Positions 45,235-52,729 of a stretch of DNA of 64,000 nucleotides are shown one piece after another. Within the stretch, counting starts at the first letter, position 1, and each line of letters opens with the position of its first letter. Made by a program: the position numbers and the translations under genes. Where the stretch lies: contig CAMAXE010000013.1 of assembly GCA_945862145.1 (NCBI GenBank), forward strand, positions 53,234 through 117,233, in the 5' to 3' direction. The notes under the pieces are model-generated. The model saw only the letters and a list, made by a program, of their open reading frames with translations, did not search any database and was not told the origin of the DNA. This DNA comes from Klebsiella pneumoniae (GTDB lineage: Bacteria > Pseudomonadota > Gammaproteobacteria > Pseudomonadales > UBA5518).

Positions 45235-46940
45235 GCGAGCCCCAGCCTGTGAGCGGCCAGCTCGGAAAGCATGAACTTGCGCGGCCTGCCGGTGGGCGTG
45301 GTGGGCACGTCATCGGACCGGAGAAACAGCACGTGGCGCGGCACCTTGAAACGCGCGAGTCGGGCAGCGCAATGCGCAATCAACGCCGTGGCATCCACGT
45401 GTGAATCATCGCGGAGCACGATGCAAGCCACGCCCACCTCGCCCATCCTGGCATCAGCAACAGCGACAACATGCGCCTGCGCCACGGCCGGGTGTCCGGC
45501 AAGCGTTTCCTCGACCTCGAGGGGGAGCACCTGCTCACCGCCGCAGCGATAGCACTCCTTGAGACGCCCGGCGAGCACCAGATAACCCTCATCGTCGATC
45601 CTGCCGAGATCCCCGGTGCGGAACCAGCCCTCGGCGTCGTGTGCCGCGGCGGTAGCCTCGGGCTTGCGGTAGTAGCCCGTTGTGACACAGGGACCCTTCA
45701 TCACGAACTCGCCGATCTCGCCGGGAGGAACTGCAAGCCCGGTCAGGGGATCCGTGACGCGGTAGGCAACCAGCAGCCCACCGAGCGCGGGATCGCCCGC
45801 GACGCCGGCATCGCGCAGACGTCCATTGCTGGTGAGCAGGCGATCATCGGGATCGTCAGGCCGGGTCACGGTGGTGGAGGCCGTGGCCTCGCTCATCCCG
45901 TAACCGGTGGTGATTTCGATATCACCGAGCGCTGCGCGGATATCCGACCAGAGCCCGGGAGGAGCTTTACCGCCGGAAGAAATCAGGGCACGCCACGAGG
46001 AGACGTCGTAGTGTCCCTGGCGCATTTCAGCCAGAGCGGCGAGCGTCATCATCGGGATGAACAGCGCATCGCTGGCGGCGTGGCGCTCGATTGCGCGCAG
46101 GATGTTCGCCGCATCGAACTGCAACCGGGGAATGATGGCGCCACCCACGAAAAGCACGGCAAGCATTCCCTCGACATAGCCATAAACGTGATACATGGGA
46201 AGCGCGAACGCGATCCGCCGCCCGTCCTCGAAGGCTCTGCAGCGTGCGCTGGCATAGGCCGCACGCAGCAGCATATCGTGCGTAAGCAGAACGCCCTTGG
46301 GGCCACCCGTGGTGCCGGAGGTGTAGACGATGTCAGAGACTGCATCCTGCGCCACCGCACGTGCAGGAACGGCAGCACCGGCGGCCACCTCGAGATCCGC
46401 GAAGGCCATCGCACCGGGGCGCAGCGGCACATCCCCGCTGGCAAACACGACCACCTGCCGCAACCGGGGCAGGCGGGCGCCGCCGCCGCCGGTCTCCCAG
46501 CCGGGAGCGATCGCATCGAGCATCTCCGCGTAGTCGAGGTCGCGGAAGCGGTCCATGGTGATCAGGATTGCCGCATCGGACTGCTCCAGCACATAGGCCA
46601 GCTCGTCCTTACGGTTCAGGAAATTGACCGGCACGCACACACCACCGGCGCGCGAGATCGCGAACTTGAGCGCCACGAACTCGACGAAATTCGCCATCAC
46701 CACCGCCACATGCCCGCCCGGTTCGAGCCCTGCCCCGATCAGGCCGGCTGCAAGGCGCTGCGACCACGCACGGATGTCGCGATAGCTGAAGCTGCGCTCC
46801 TCGGTGATGACGTAGGGGCGATCGGGGAAAGCCTCGGCCGTGTGGTCGAGCATGCCGTGCAGCGTGCGGCCCTCCCACTGCGGAAAGCGGGCCGCCAGCG
46901 CCTGCTGGCGCGCTGACACTGTCTGCATGCCCCGACTCAT
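45231..46940 (-). CDS. AMP-forming acyl-CoA synthetase
   Basis: A 569-residue ANL-superfamily ligase. The P-loop-like SDIVYTSGTTGGPKGVLLTHDM, the adenine motif TTGYGMSEATAS, EGWFRTGDLGRIDDEGYLVLAGRLKE and the C-terminal PTTPTGRPRKF lysine loop are present. It should activate a carboxylic acid to its CoA thioester. The start MSRGMQTVS at 46940 lies 15 bases after the hydratase stop; 46928 is an alternative. A second synthetase lies at 60850. Confidence 0.91.
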   Translation of the reverse strand: MSRGMQTVSARQQALAARFPQWEGRTLHGMLDHTAEAFPDRPYVITEERSFSYRDIRAWSQRLAAGLIGAGLEPGGHVAVVMANFVEFVALKFAISRAGGVCVPVNFLNRKDELAYVLEQSDAAILITMDRFRDLDYAEMLDAIAPGWETGGGGARLPRLRQVVVFASGDVPLRPGAMAFADLEVAAGAAVPARAVAQDAVSDIVYTSGTTGGPKGVLLTHDMLLRAAYASARCRAFEDGRRIAFALPMYHVYGYVEGMLAVLFVGGAIIPRLQFDAANILRAIERHAASDALFIPMMTLAALAEMRQGHYDVSSWRALISSGGKAPPGLWSDIRAALGDIEITTGYGMSEATASTTVTRPDDPDDRLLTSNGRLRDAGVAGDPALGGLLVAYRVTDPLTGLAVPPGEIGEFVMKGPCVTTGYYRKPEATAAAHDAEGWFRTGDLGRIDDEGYLVLAGRLKECYRCGGEQVLPLEVEETLAGHPAVAQAHVVAVADARMGEVGVACIVLRDDSHVDATALIAHCAARLARFKVPRHVLFLRSDDVPTTPTGRPRKFMLSELAAHRLGLA

Positions 46941-46954
46941 CGCGATAGCGCCGT

Positions 46955-47863
46955 TCAGAGGCCGCCCTGAGGCTTCTTCGCGCGCGAGGCCTGGTAGGCC
47001 TCCCAGTAGGTCCGGTGCTCGCTGAAAGGCTTGTCGCGCATGCGCACCGCGGGGCGCACGCCGCCCTCGCGCCATACGGCCGTGAAGTCATCCATGCCCG
47101 GGCCCGCGATGCCCATGGCGTCGAGGTCATTTGCAGCCGCCATGGCTGCAACGATTCCCATGGTCTCGAACCAGCGGTTGGTGACTTCCTTGTGCGAGTA
47201 GATGGCATCCAGCGGTACATGGGAAACCCGCTCGGCGTAGGCCCGTGCCACGGCCTCGACCTCGGCGCGGGGGACGGCACGATTCACCAGCCCCTGCTCG
47301 GCGGCCTCGGCGCCCGTCATGTTGTCGCCGGTCAGCAACCACTCCTTGGTCTTGCGCATCCCGAGGTGCACGGGCCATAGCCCGAAGGTGTGGATCTCGC
47401 CCATGGCGCGGGCCTCGGGCTGACCGAGGCGAGCGTCATCGGCGCAGAACACGATGTCGCAGACGCCGATCAGGTCGAGACCACCGGCCACGCAATGGCC
47501 GTGCACCGCCGCAACGGTGGCCTGACGCAGGCGGAACAGCCGCATCCAGCGCTCGCGCGAGAGATGGAACTCGCGCCGCGACCAGACCGGCGAGCGACGG
47601 TGCGGACGCCGCTGCACCTCGTTGATGGCGCTGTCGGCGTCCCACAGGTAGGAGAACTCGTTCAGGTCATAGCCAGTGCTGAAATGGTCACCATTGGCCT
47701 TGATCAGCAGGACACGTGTGTCGTCGTCGACATCAAGGTCATCCATCACCAGATCGAGTTCGTCACGCAACTGGCGCGACAGGGCGTTGCCCTTGTGCGG
47801 GCGGTTCAGCGTGACAGTGGCGATACGGTCCTGCTTTTCGTAGATGAGCGTTTCGAGTTGCAC
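46955..47863 (-). CDS. Enoyl-CoA hydratase/isomerase family protein
   Basis: A 302-residue crotonase-fold protein starting with GTG (VQLETLIYEKQDRIAT), with AGGA eight bases upstream. The oxyanion-hole segments are RPHKGNALS and VHGHCVAGGLDLIGVCDI; in place of the usual catalytic Glu pair it has Leu-Asp in GGLDL and a downstream Glu-rich EARAMGEIH. It is longer than classical hydratases by about 40 residues in the middle and at the C-terminus, so the reaction may differ (isomerase or hydrolase). It heads the minus-strand operon. Confidence 0.87.
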   Translation of the reverse strand: MQLETLIYEKQDRIATVTLNRPHKGNALSRQLRDELDLVMDDLDVDDDTRVLLIKANGDHFSTGYDLNEFSYLWDADSAINEVQRRPHRRSPVWSRREFHLSRERWMRLFRLRQATVAAVHGHCVAGGLDLIGVCDIVFCADDARLGQPEARAMGEIHTFGLWPVHLGMRKTKEWLLTGDNMTGAEAAEQGLVNRAVPRAEVEAVARAYAERVSHVPLDAIYSHKEVTNRWFETMGIVAAMAAANDLDAMGIAGPGMDDFTAVWREGGVRPAVRMRDKPFSEHRTYWEAYQASRAKKPQGGL

Positions 47864-47920
47864 GTGTTTTTTCCTGAGGGTCGGTAATGGCTGCGGGCCC
47901 GGGGCCCGGCATTCGCTGGA

Positions 47921-47962
47921 ATTCCAACATAGCCGTTGACACACGTCAACAGCTTAGTTGAC
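47921..47962. promoter_or_regulatory. Divergent promoter/operator with GTTGAC-N4-GTCAAC palindrome
   Basis: A perfect inverted repeat GTTGAC (47935-47940) ACAC GTCAAC (47945-47950) is followed by a third GTTGAC half-site (47957-47962). On the minus strand TTGACG (47949-47944) and TGGAAT (47926-47921), spaced 17, form a promoter for the hydratase operon. On the plus strand TTGACA (47936-47941) could be the -35 for the FAH gene. The palindrome covers both -35 boxes, as expected for a repressor operator. Confidence 0.65.
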
Positions 47963-48002
47963 TATTTGAAGGAGGCTGTTTTTCAGCGAGGAAACCATCT
48001 CC

Positions 48003-48983
48003 ATGAGACTCGTCACCGCCATTCACGCCGGGCGCGAATTCGCCGGCGCCTGGATCGACGACGACCGCCTGATCGTGGATCTCGCACGCGCTGCAGCGGC
48101 CAGAGGCGACAAGCCGGGCGCCTTCTCCAGCATGCAATCACTGATAAGCGCCGGGCCCCGCGCCTGGGACCGGGCCCGCGAACTGCTCCTGCACCCGGAT
48201 GAGGGATCGATTTTTCCCAGCGCGAACTGCCAACTGCGCGCCCCCCTGCCGCAGCCGGCTCAGCTGCGTGATTTCCTGTGCTTCGAACAGCACCTGCTGA
48301 ACGCCTTCGCGGCCGCGAAAGAACTGATCGTGGCGCGCGCCGACAACCCGGAGGAGACGCGCCGCGAACTCGATCACAGCGGTGCCTACGCGATTCCTTC
48401 GGCGTGGTACCAGAGCCCCATGTACTACAACTGCAGCCGCTTCGCCGTCTGCGGTCCCGACACCGACGTGCTGTGGCCGACCTACTCCGAGGTCATGGAC
48501 TTCGAACTCGAATTCGCTGCGGTGATCGGCATCGGCGGCAGGGACATCAAAGCGGAGAACGCCCTGTCGCATGTCTTCGGTTACACGGTGTTCAACGATT
48601 TCAGCGCCCGCGACGAGCAGTTCCGCGCCATGGCCGGCAGGCTCGGCCCGGGCAAGGGCAAGGATTTCGACAACGCCAACGCACTCGGCCCCTGCATCGT
48701 CACCACAGACGAGATCGGCGACCCCTACTCCCTCACGATGCTCGCCCGCGTGAACGGCGAGGAGTGGTCGCGTGGCAGCACTGCCGCCATGCACCATCGC
48801 TTCGAGCAGGTCATTGCGCACATCAGCCGCGCCGAAACACTACACCCCGGCGAGGTGCTCGGCTCGGGCACGGTGGGCACCGGCTGCGGGCTGGAGCAGA
48901 ACCGCTACCTGCAACACGGCGATGTGGTCGAACTGGACGTCGAGCGCATCGGCGTACTGCGTAACCGGGTGCTGCGCGCCTGA
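48003..48983 (+). CDS. Fumarylacetoacetate hydrolase family protein
   Basis: A 326-residue FAH-superfamily protein. Metal-binding residues are in YSEVMDFELEFAAVIG (two Glu) and GYTVFNDFSARD (Asp), with KGKDFDNANALGPCIVT after them. The family cleaves C-C bonds of acylpyruvates or related diketones, or decarboxylates them. The 5' region carries the GTTGAC operator. It is followed 45 bp later by a thiolase, so a beta-oxidation-like cleavage sequence is likely. Confidence 0.9.
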   Translation: MRLVTAIHAGREFAGAWIDDDRLIVDLARAAAARGDKPGAFSSMQSLISAGPRAWDRARELLLHPDEGSIFPSANCQLRAPLPQPAQLRDFLCFEQHLLNAFAAAKELIVARADNPEETRRELDHSGAYAIPSAWYQSPMYYNCSRFAVCGPDTDVLWPTYSEVMDFELEFAAVIGIGGRDIKAENALSHVFGYTVFNDFSARDEQFRAMAGRLGPGKGKDFDNANALGPCIVTTDEIGDPYSLTMLARVNGEEWSRGSTAAMHHRFEQVIAHISRAETLHPGEVLGSGTVGTGCGLEQNRYLQHGDVVELDVERIGVLRNRVLRA

Positions 48984-49028
48984 GCGCTCACCACGCATGT
49001 ATCCCCTTCAATTCCACAGGAACACATC

Positions 49029-50213
49029 ATGAAAGAAGCCGTCATCGTTTCCGCCGCACGCACACCGATCGGCAGGGCCTTCAAGGGCGCACTAAACAAC
49101 ATCAAGTCGCCCAGCATGATGGCCCATGCCATCTCGCACGCGGTCGCACGCGCCGGCATCGAGGGCGCCGAGGTCGAGGACGTGGTGATCGGCTCGGTGC
49201 TTAACGCGGGCACCGCGAGCATGAATGTCGCGCGGCTCGCAGCACTGGCAGCGGGACTGCCGGTCACGGCCTCGGCCCAGACCATCGACCGCCAGTGCTC
49301 CTCGGGGTTGATGGCCATTTCCATCGCTGCCAAGCAGATCATGGTCGATGGTTTTTCCGTGTGCGTGGCGGGCGGCCAGGACAATATCTCGGCCGTGCAA
49401 GGCCCCTACTTCGACTGGGCCGCACGCGAGGCGGATCCCGCCGTGGTGGCGCAGCATCAGCACGCCTACATGCCGATGCTTCAGACCGCCGAGTTCGTGG
49501 CCGCAAAGTACGCTGTGACGCGCGAGCAGATGGATGCCTACGCGCTGGAATCGCAGACACGCACGGCAGCCGCACAGACTGCGGGGCGCTTCGACCGCGA
49601 GATCGTAGCCATCACCGCAACCCGATCCGTTTTCGACAAGGCCACCAAGACCACCACGCACGAGGAGGTCACGCTGGGCCGGGACGAAGGCAACCGCCCG
49701 GGCACGGTGCTGGCCGACCTGCAGAAGCTGAACCCCGTGATCGAGGGCGGCACCATCACGGCGGGCAACGCCTCACAGCTCTCGGACGGCGCGGCAGCCT
49801 GCGTGGTGATGGACGCCACGCTGGCGTCGCAGCGCAACCTCGAACCGCTCGGCATTTACCGCGGCATGATGGTGGTGGGCAATGCACCCGAGGAGATGGG
49901 AATCGGCCCCGTAGTTGCGATACCCAAACTGCTCAAGCTGCACGGACTGCGTATCGCTGACATCGGCCTGTGGGAACTGAACGAAGCCTTTGCGGTGCAG
50001 AGCCTCTACTGCCGTGACGCACTCGGGATCGACCCGGCGCTCTACAACGTCGATGGTGGCGCCATATCCATCGGCCATCCCTACGGCATGACGGGGGCGC
50101 GCACCGCGATGCATGCGTTGATCGAAGGCAAGCGCCGCGGCGCACGCTACGTGGTGGTCAGCATGTGCGTGGGCGGCGGAATGGGCGCCGCAGCGCTTTT
50201 CGAGATCGCATGA
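49029..50213 (+). CDS. Acetyl-CoA acetyltransferase (thiolase)
   Basis: A 394-residue thiolase. The acylated Cys is in [11 protein letters not shown], the His and second Cys in [12 protein letters not shown] and [10 protein letters not shown], and NEAFAVQ is conserved. AGGA lies eight bases before the ATG. It should cleave a 3-ketoacyl-CoA to a shortened acyl-CoA and acetyl-CoA (or propionyl-CoA), ending the beta-oxidation cycle encoded around it. A strong hairpin follows the stop. Confidence 0.94.
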   Translation: MKEAVIVSAARTPIGRAFKGALNNIKSPSMMAHAISHAVARAGIEGAEVEDVVIGSVLNAGTASMNVARLAALAAGLPVTASAQTIDRQCSSGLMAISIAAKQIMVDGFSVCVAGGQDNISAVQGPYFDWAAREADPAVVAQHQHAYMPMLQTAEFVAAKYAVTREQMDAYALESQTRTAAAQTAGRFDREIVAITATRSVFDKATKTTTHEEVTLGRDEGNRPGTVLADLQKLNPVIEGGTITAGNASQLSDGAAACVVMDATLASQRNLEPLGIYRGMMVVGNAPEEMGIGPVVAIPKLLKLHGLRIADIGLWELNEAFAVQSLYCRDALGIDPALYNVDGGAISIGHPYGMTGARTAMHALIEGKRRGARYVVVSMCVGGGMGAAALFEIA

Positions 50214-50226
50214 CAGCCTGAAACAA

Positions 50227-50258
50227 CAACGGGCCGGGCATCACTGCCCGACCCGTTG
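50227..50258. terminator. Bidirectional hairpin terminator candidate
   Basis: CAACGGG-C-CGGGCA, loop TCAC, TGCCCG-A-CCCGTTG: 13 base pairs with one internal mismatch. It sits in the 59-bp gap between the convergent thiolase and cytochrome genes. On the minus strand it is followed by TTGTTTC, a modest T-rich stretch; the plus strand has none. Confidence 0.65.
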
Positions 50259-50272
50259 CAGGCGTGCGTCAT

Positions 50273-52318
50273 TCAGTAAGCGAGGGGGTCGGGTCGCATC
50301 TGCACTTTCCCGGCATAGGACTGCGGGATCTCGGACATGAATACCGGGTCCAGTCCATTGGTGAACCACAGCCCACGGCCCTTCCAGCCTGCAGACTCAT
50401 CATCAATACGACCGTCAAGACCGCGGGTGAAGGTGATCATCGGATAGGGGATGCGGATCACCGAGAAGGTCTCGGTATCAGGCCGGAAGGCGATCAGCGA
50501 ATCGGAGTTGGTACCGGTCACGAACACCGTGTCCTTGCCCATACCCAAGGTGTCGAACTGGTCGACCCACGTGTAGTAGTGGAAGTTGGTGCCCTTGCCG
50601 GGAACGCCCTCGAAGCGCGGTCCGGGCGTCTCCCATAATTTCCAGCCCTCGGGGCATTGATCGCCATCGCCCCAGGTCTGCTTGCAGAGCCTGCGATCGA
50701 AGCGTGCGAGATGTCCGCTGCCGGCCATGCCGGCCCAGATCACGCCCTTGCTGTCGACATCGATACCACGAGCGCCAACCGCAGGTGCCGGCGGCTTGTA
50801 GGCCTCGTGTTTGCCGGTCTTGGGGTCGAAGCGCTCGATGTAACCGCGGTCACCATAGCTCGGGTACTTGCCATAGGAGCCAGGCGGTATGGACACCCAC
50901 ACATCATCCGTCGCGGGGCTGGGAATGATGCTGTAGCGATAGCCGATGATCGGTTTGTCCGCAACGCCGTCGCCATCGCTGTCAACCTTTGATTCGGACC
51001 AGCCCTGCGCGGCCTCGAGGGTTTCGGGTTTCGCGGGATCGTATTTTTTCGGATCGAACCAGCCGACCACATTGCCGTCACCGTTCACCCACAGCACGCC
51101 CTTGTCATCGAATTGCAGGTGATGGGTACCGAAGCAGGTGTCGATCTGCTGGAACTTACCGGTCTTCGTGTCGTAGTAGCCCAACTGGCGGTGGTGCAGG
51201 TTCTGGGCAATCACGGGGTCCTTGTTGCAGAACGCCGGCATGTCATCGCCCCACTCACGGCGTACCTGCATGGTCATCCACACTTTGCCGGTGTCGTCCA
51301 TCATCGGGTTGTGGGCATTCACCGGATTGTTGTACGCACCCTTGTGCGGGCTCTCGGTGCCGGGAACCGGGCAACCCGTCAGCTGGGCACCGACGTGAAT
51401 TTCCTCGCCTCCGCCGAGCGGCTTGTAGGTCTGATCGCACCAGGTAACCGCGTTCTCATAGCTCGGGAGCTTGATCTGTTCCCAGCTGTTTGCCTCGGGG
51501 TCGAGGATCAGCAGATTGTCGTTACCGATATCGAGCCCATAAATCTTGCCGCCAGGATAAAGACGGGGATTGCGTTTGTCGCTGGAGATCACATCGTGGG
51601 AATAGGTGTATGGCCCGCCGAAGCCCCACTCGGTGATCACCATGTTGCGCTCGATCCCAGCCGGGCGCGGCGGCGGCACCTTGGGGGTTGCGCCCGCGGC
51701 GATCTTCTTGCCCCAGACCTCGTAGGTATCGATCAACACATCGCGGTTCAACTGCTCTGAGAGCAGGTTCATCAGGCCCGCTTTCTTCATCCCGTGGTCG
51801 AGCGCCACGCGCGAGCCCGCCACGCCGCGCACAAGGGGACTGCCCTGCTGATGACAGATGATGCAGTTCAATTGCATCTGACCAAGCCAGGCCTCGGGCG
51901 ATGCATAGGGGTGCTCAGCTTTGGCGAGCCGCGCCGCCGAGGGTGCTTCTAGCATCGCCAGCCAGTAATTCGAGGGGTAAATGGCAGCGGCCTGCTGGGC
52001 TGTCTTCGCGGTGGTCACGGCGAGCGACAGATCGGCACCGGCCACAGCATCGGTCTTACCGGAATCGACCAGACCGTAGCCGCGAACCCAGACCTTGTAG
52101 CCCGCTGCCGGCAACTCGGGCAGGACGAAGCGCCCTTGGTCGTCAGTCACCACGATCTTGCGCAGCGAGGTGGGCAGGCCGCTGCTCTCGGCGATCACCC
52201 AGACACCCGCTTCAGGGTGACCGTCAGCGGCGTTCCGCACCTGACCGGAAATGTGTCCGCTGGAGGCGAAGGCAGTCGGAACTGCCAGCAAGAGACCACA
52301 GAGAATGCGCTTCTTCAT
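50273..52318 (-). CDS. Periplasmic c-type cytochrome with carboxypeptidase-regulatory-like domain and beta-propeller
   Basis: A 681-residue exported protein (signal LLLAVPTAFASS). Residues 22-105 form a carboxypeptidase-regulatory/Cna-B-like beta sandwich (ISGQVRNAADGHPEAGVWV). A single haem c motif CIICH is at 152-156. The remaining 500 residues show beta-propeller repeats (GKIYGLDIGNDNLLILDP, GVIWAGMAGSGHLARFD) like streptogramin-lyase propellers, with a Ca-binding-like DSDGDGVAD loop. The likely role is a periplasmic redox enzyme or electron-transfer sensor. ATG at 52318 has GGGAG eight bases upstream. It is divergent from the TonB receptor. Confidence 0.83.
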   Translation of the reverse strand: MKKRILCGLLLAVPTAFASSGHISGQVRNAADGHPEAGVWVIAESSGLPTSLRKIVVTDDQGRFVLPELPAAGYKVWVRGYGLVDSGKTDAVAGADLSLAVTTAKTAQQAAAIYPSNYWLAMLEAPSAARLAKAEHPYASPEAWLGQMQLNCIICHQQGSPLVRGVAGSRVALDHGMKKAGLMNLLSEQLNRDVLIDTYEVWGKKIAAGATPKVPPPRPAGIERNMVITEWGFGGPYTYSHDVISSDKRNPRLYPGGKIYGLDIGNDNLLILDPEANSWEQIKLPSYENAVTWCDQTYKPLGGGEEIHVGAQLTGCPVPGTESPHKGAYNNPVNAHNPMMDDTGKVWMTMQVRREWGDDMPAFCNKDPVIAQNLHHRQLGYYDTKTGKFQQIDTCFGTHHLQFDDKGVLWVNGDGNVVGWFDPKKYDPAKPETLEAAQGWSESKVDSDGDGVADKPIIGYRYSIIPSPATDDVWVSIPPGSYGKYPSYGDRGYIERFDPKTGKHEAYKPPAPAVGARGIDVDSKGVIWAGMAGSGHLARFDRRLCKQTWGDGDQCPEGWKLWETPGPRFEGVPGKGTNFHYYTWVDQFDTLGMGKDTVFVTGTNSDSLIAFRPDTETFSVIRIPYPMITFTRGLDGRIDDESAGWKGRGLWFTNGLDPVFMSEIPQSYAGKVQMRPDPLAY

Positions 52319-52410
52319 CGTCATCACTCCCGGAAAAATGTGGCAAACGGGCGCGCACGGGGGCAGAAAAAAAGTCCCGCCCCCATTGCCTCCGCAGTGT
52401 CCAGCTTCAG

Positions 52411-52440
52411 ATTATCCACATGACTTCAAATTTGTGTCAA
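52411..52440 (-). promoter_or_regulatory. Sigma-70 promoter of the cytochrome/propeller gene
   Basis: On the minus strand a perfect TTGACA (52440-52435) and GATAAT (52416-52411, five of six) are spaced by 18 bases. The predicted transcript has a leader of about 85 nt. The -35 overlaps an inverted repeat, GTTGA/TCAAC around six bases (52437-52452), which could be a regulator site. Confidence 0.65.
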
Positions 52441-52502
52441 CGCTCCAGTTGAAAGCCGGTGTATCCGGACACAGGACAGACCGCCCGATAAATCAATATA
52501 GG

Positions 52503-52531
52503 TGTTGACTGGTCAACAGTCCTGTTATACA
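52503..52531 (+). promoter_or_regulatory. TonB-receptor promoter with TGTTGAC-TG-GTCAACA operator
   Basis: A perfect 16-bp palindrome (52503-52518) with 7-bp arms covers TTGACT (52505-52510) as -35, and TATACA (52526-52531) follows at a short 15-bp spacing as -10. The arms contain the same GTTGAC/GTCAAC hexamers as the site at 47935 but with a 2-base rather than 4-base centre. A TetR- or GntR-type repressor site is likely. Confidence 0.62.
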
Positions 52532-52729
52532 AATGGATCCGACGGGATGGCGCGACCGGCGGCGTCACCCTCTCACACCAAGGCGGAACAACCCCGGCCA
52601 TATGCGCCGGAGACCCCTTCCAAGGCGTGAAGCCGCAGAGCCCGCCACACCGGCGGCATCTGCGGAGCAATTACGGCGGAGCGCAGACCACAACATCCCG
52701 GATCCATATCCAGCAGGAGAATAATCGGC

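Larger units (their letters stand above)
52319..52729. other. 411-bp divergent intergenic region cytochrome/TonB receptor
   Basis: Contains the strong minus-strand promoter (52411-52440) and, 65 bp away, the GTTGAC palindrome with a plus-strand promoter (52503-52531). The remaining 190 bp before the TonB receptor ATG are a GC-rich leader in which I see no known riboswitch. A 63-codon open frame at 52533 has no protein-like character. Confidence 0.65.

Noticed and set aside
52533..52724. 63-codon open frame in the TonB-receptor leader as a leader peptide
   Set aside because: Arg/Pro-rich composition without a ribosome-binding site or stem-loop coupling; not supported.
52538..52729. Possible cobalamin riboswitch in front of the TonB receptor (AGCCGCAGAGCCCGCC resembles a B12 box)
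   Set aside because: Only about ten of sixteen B12-box positions agree, and the conserved upstream GGTG/GGGAA blocks and junction elements of the aptamer are absent.
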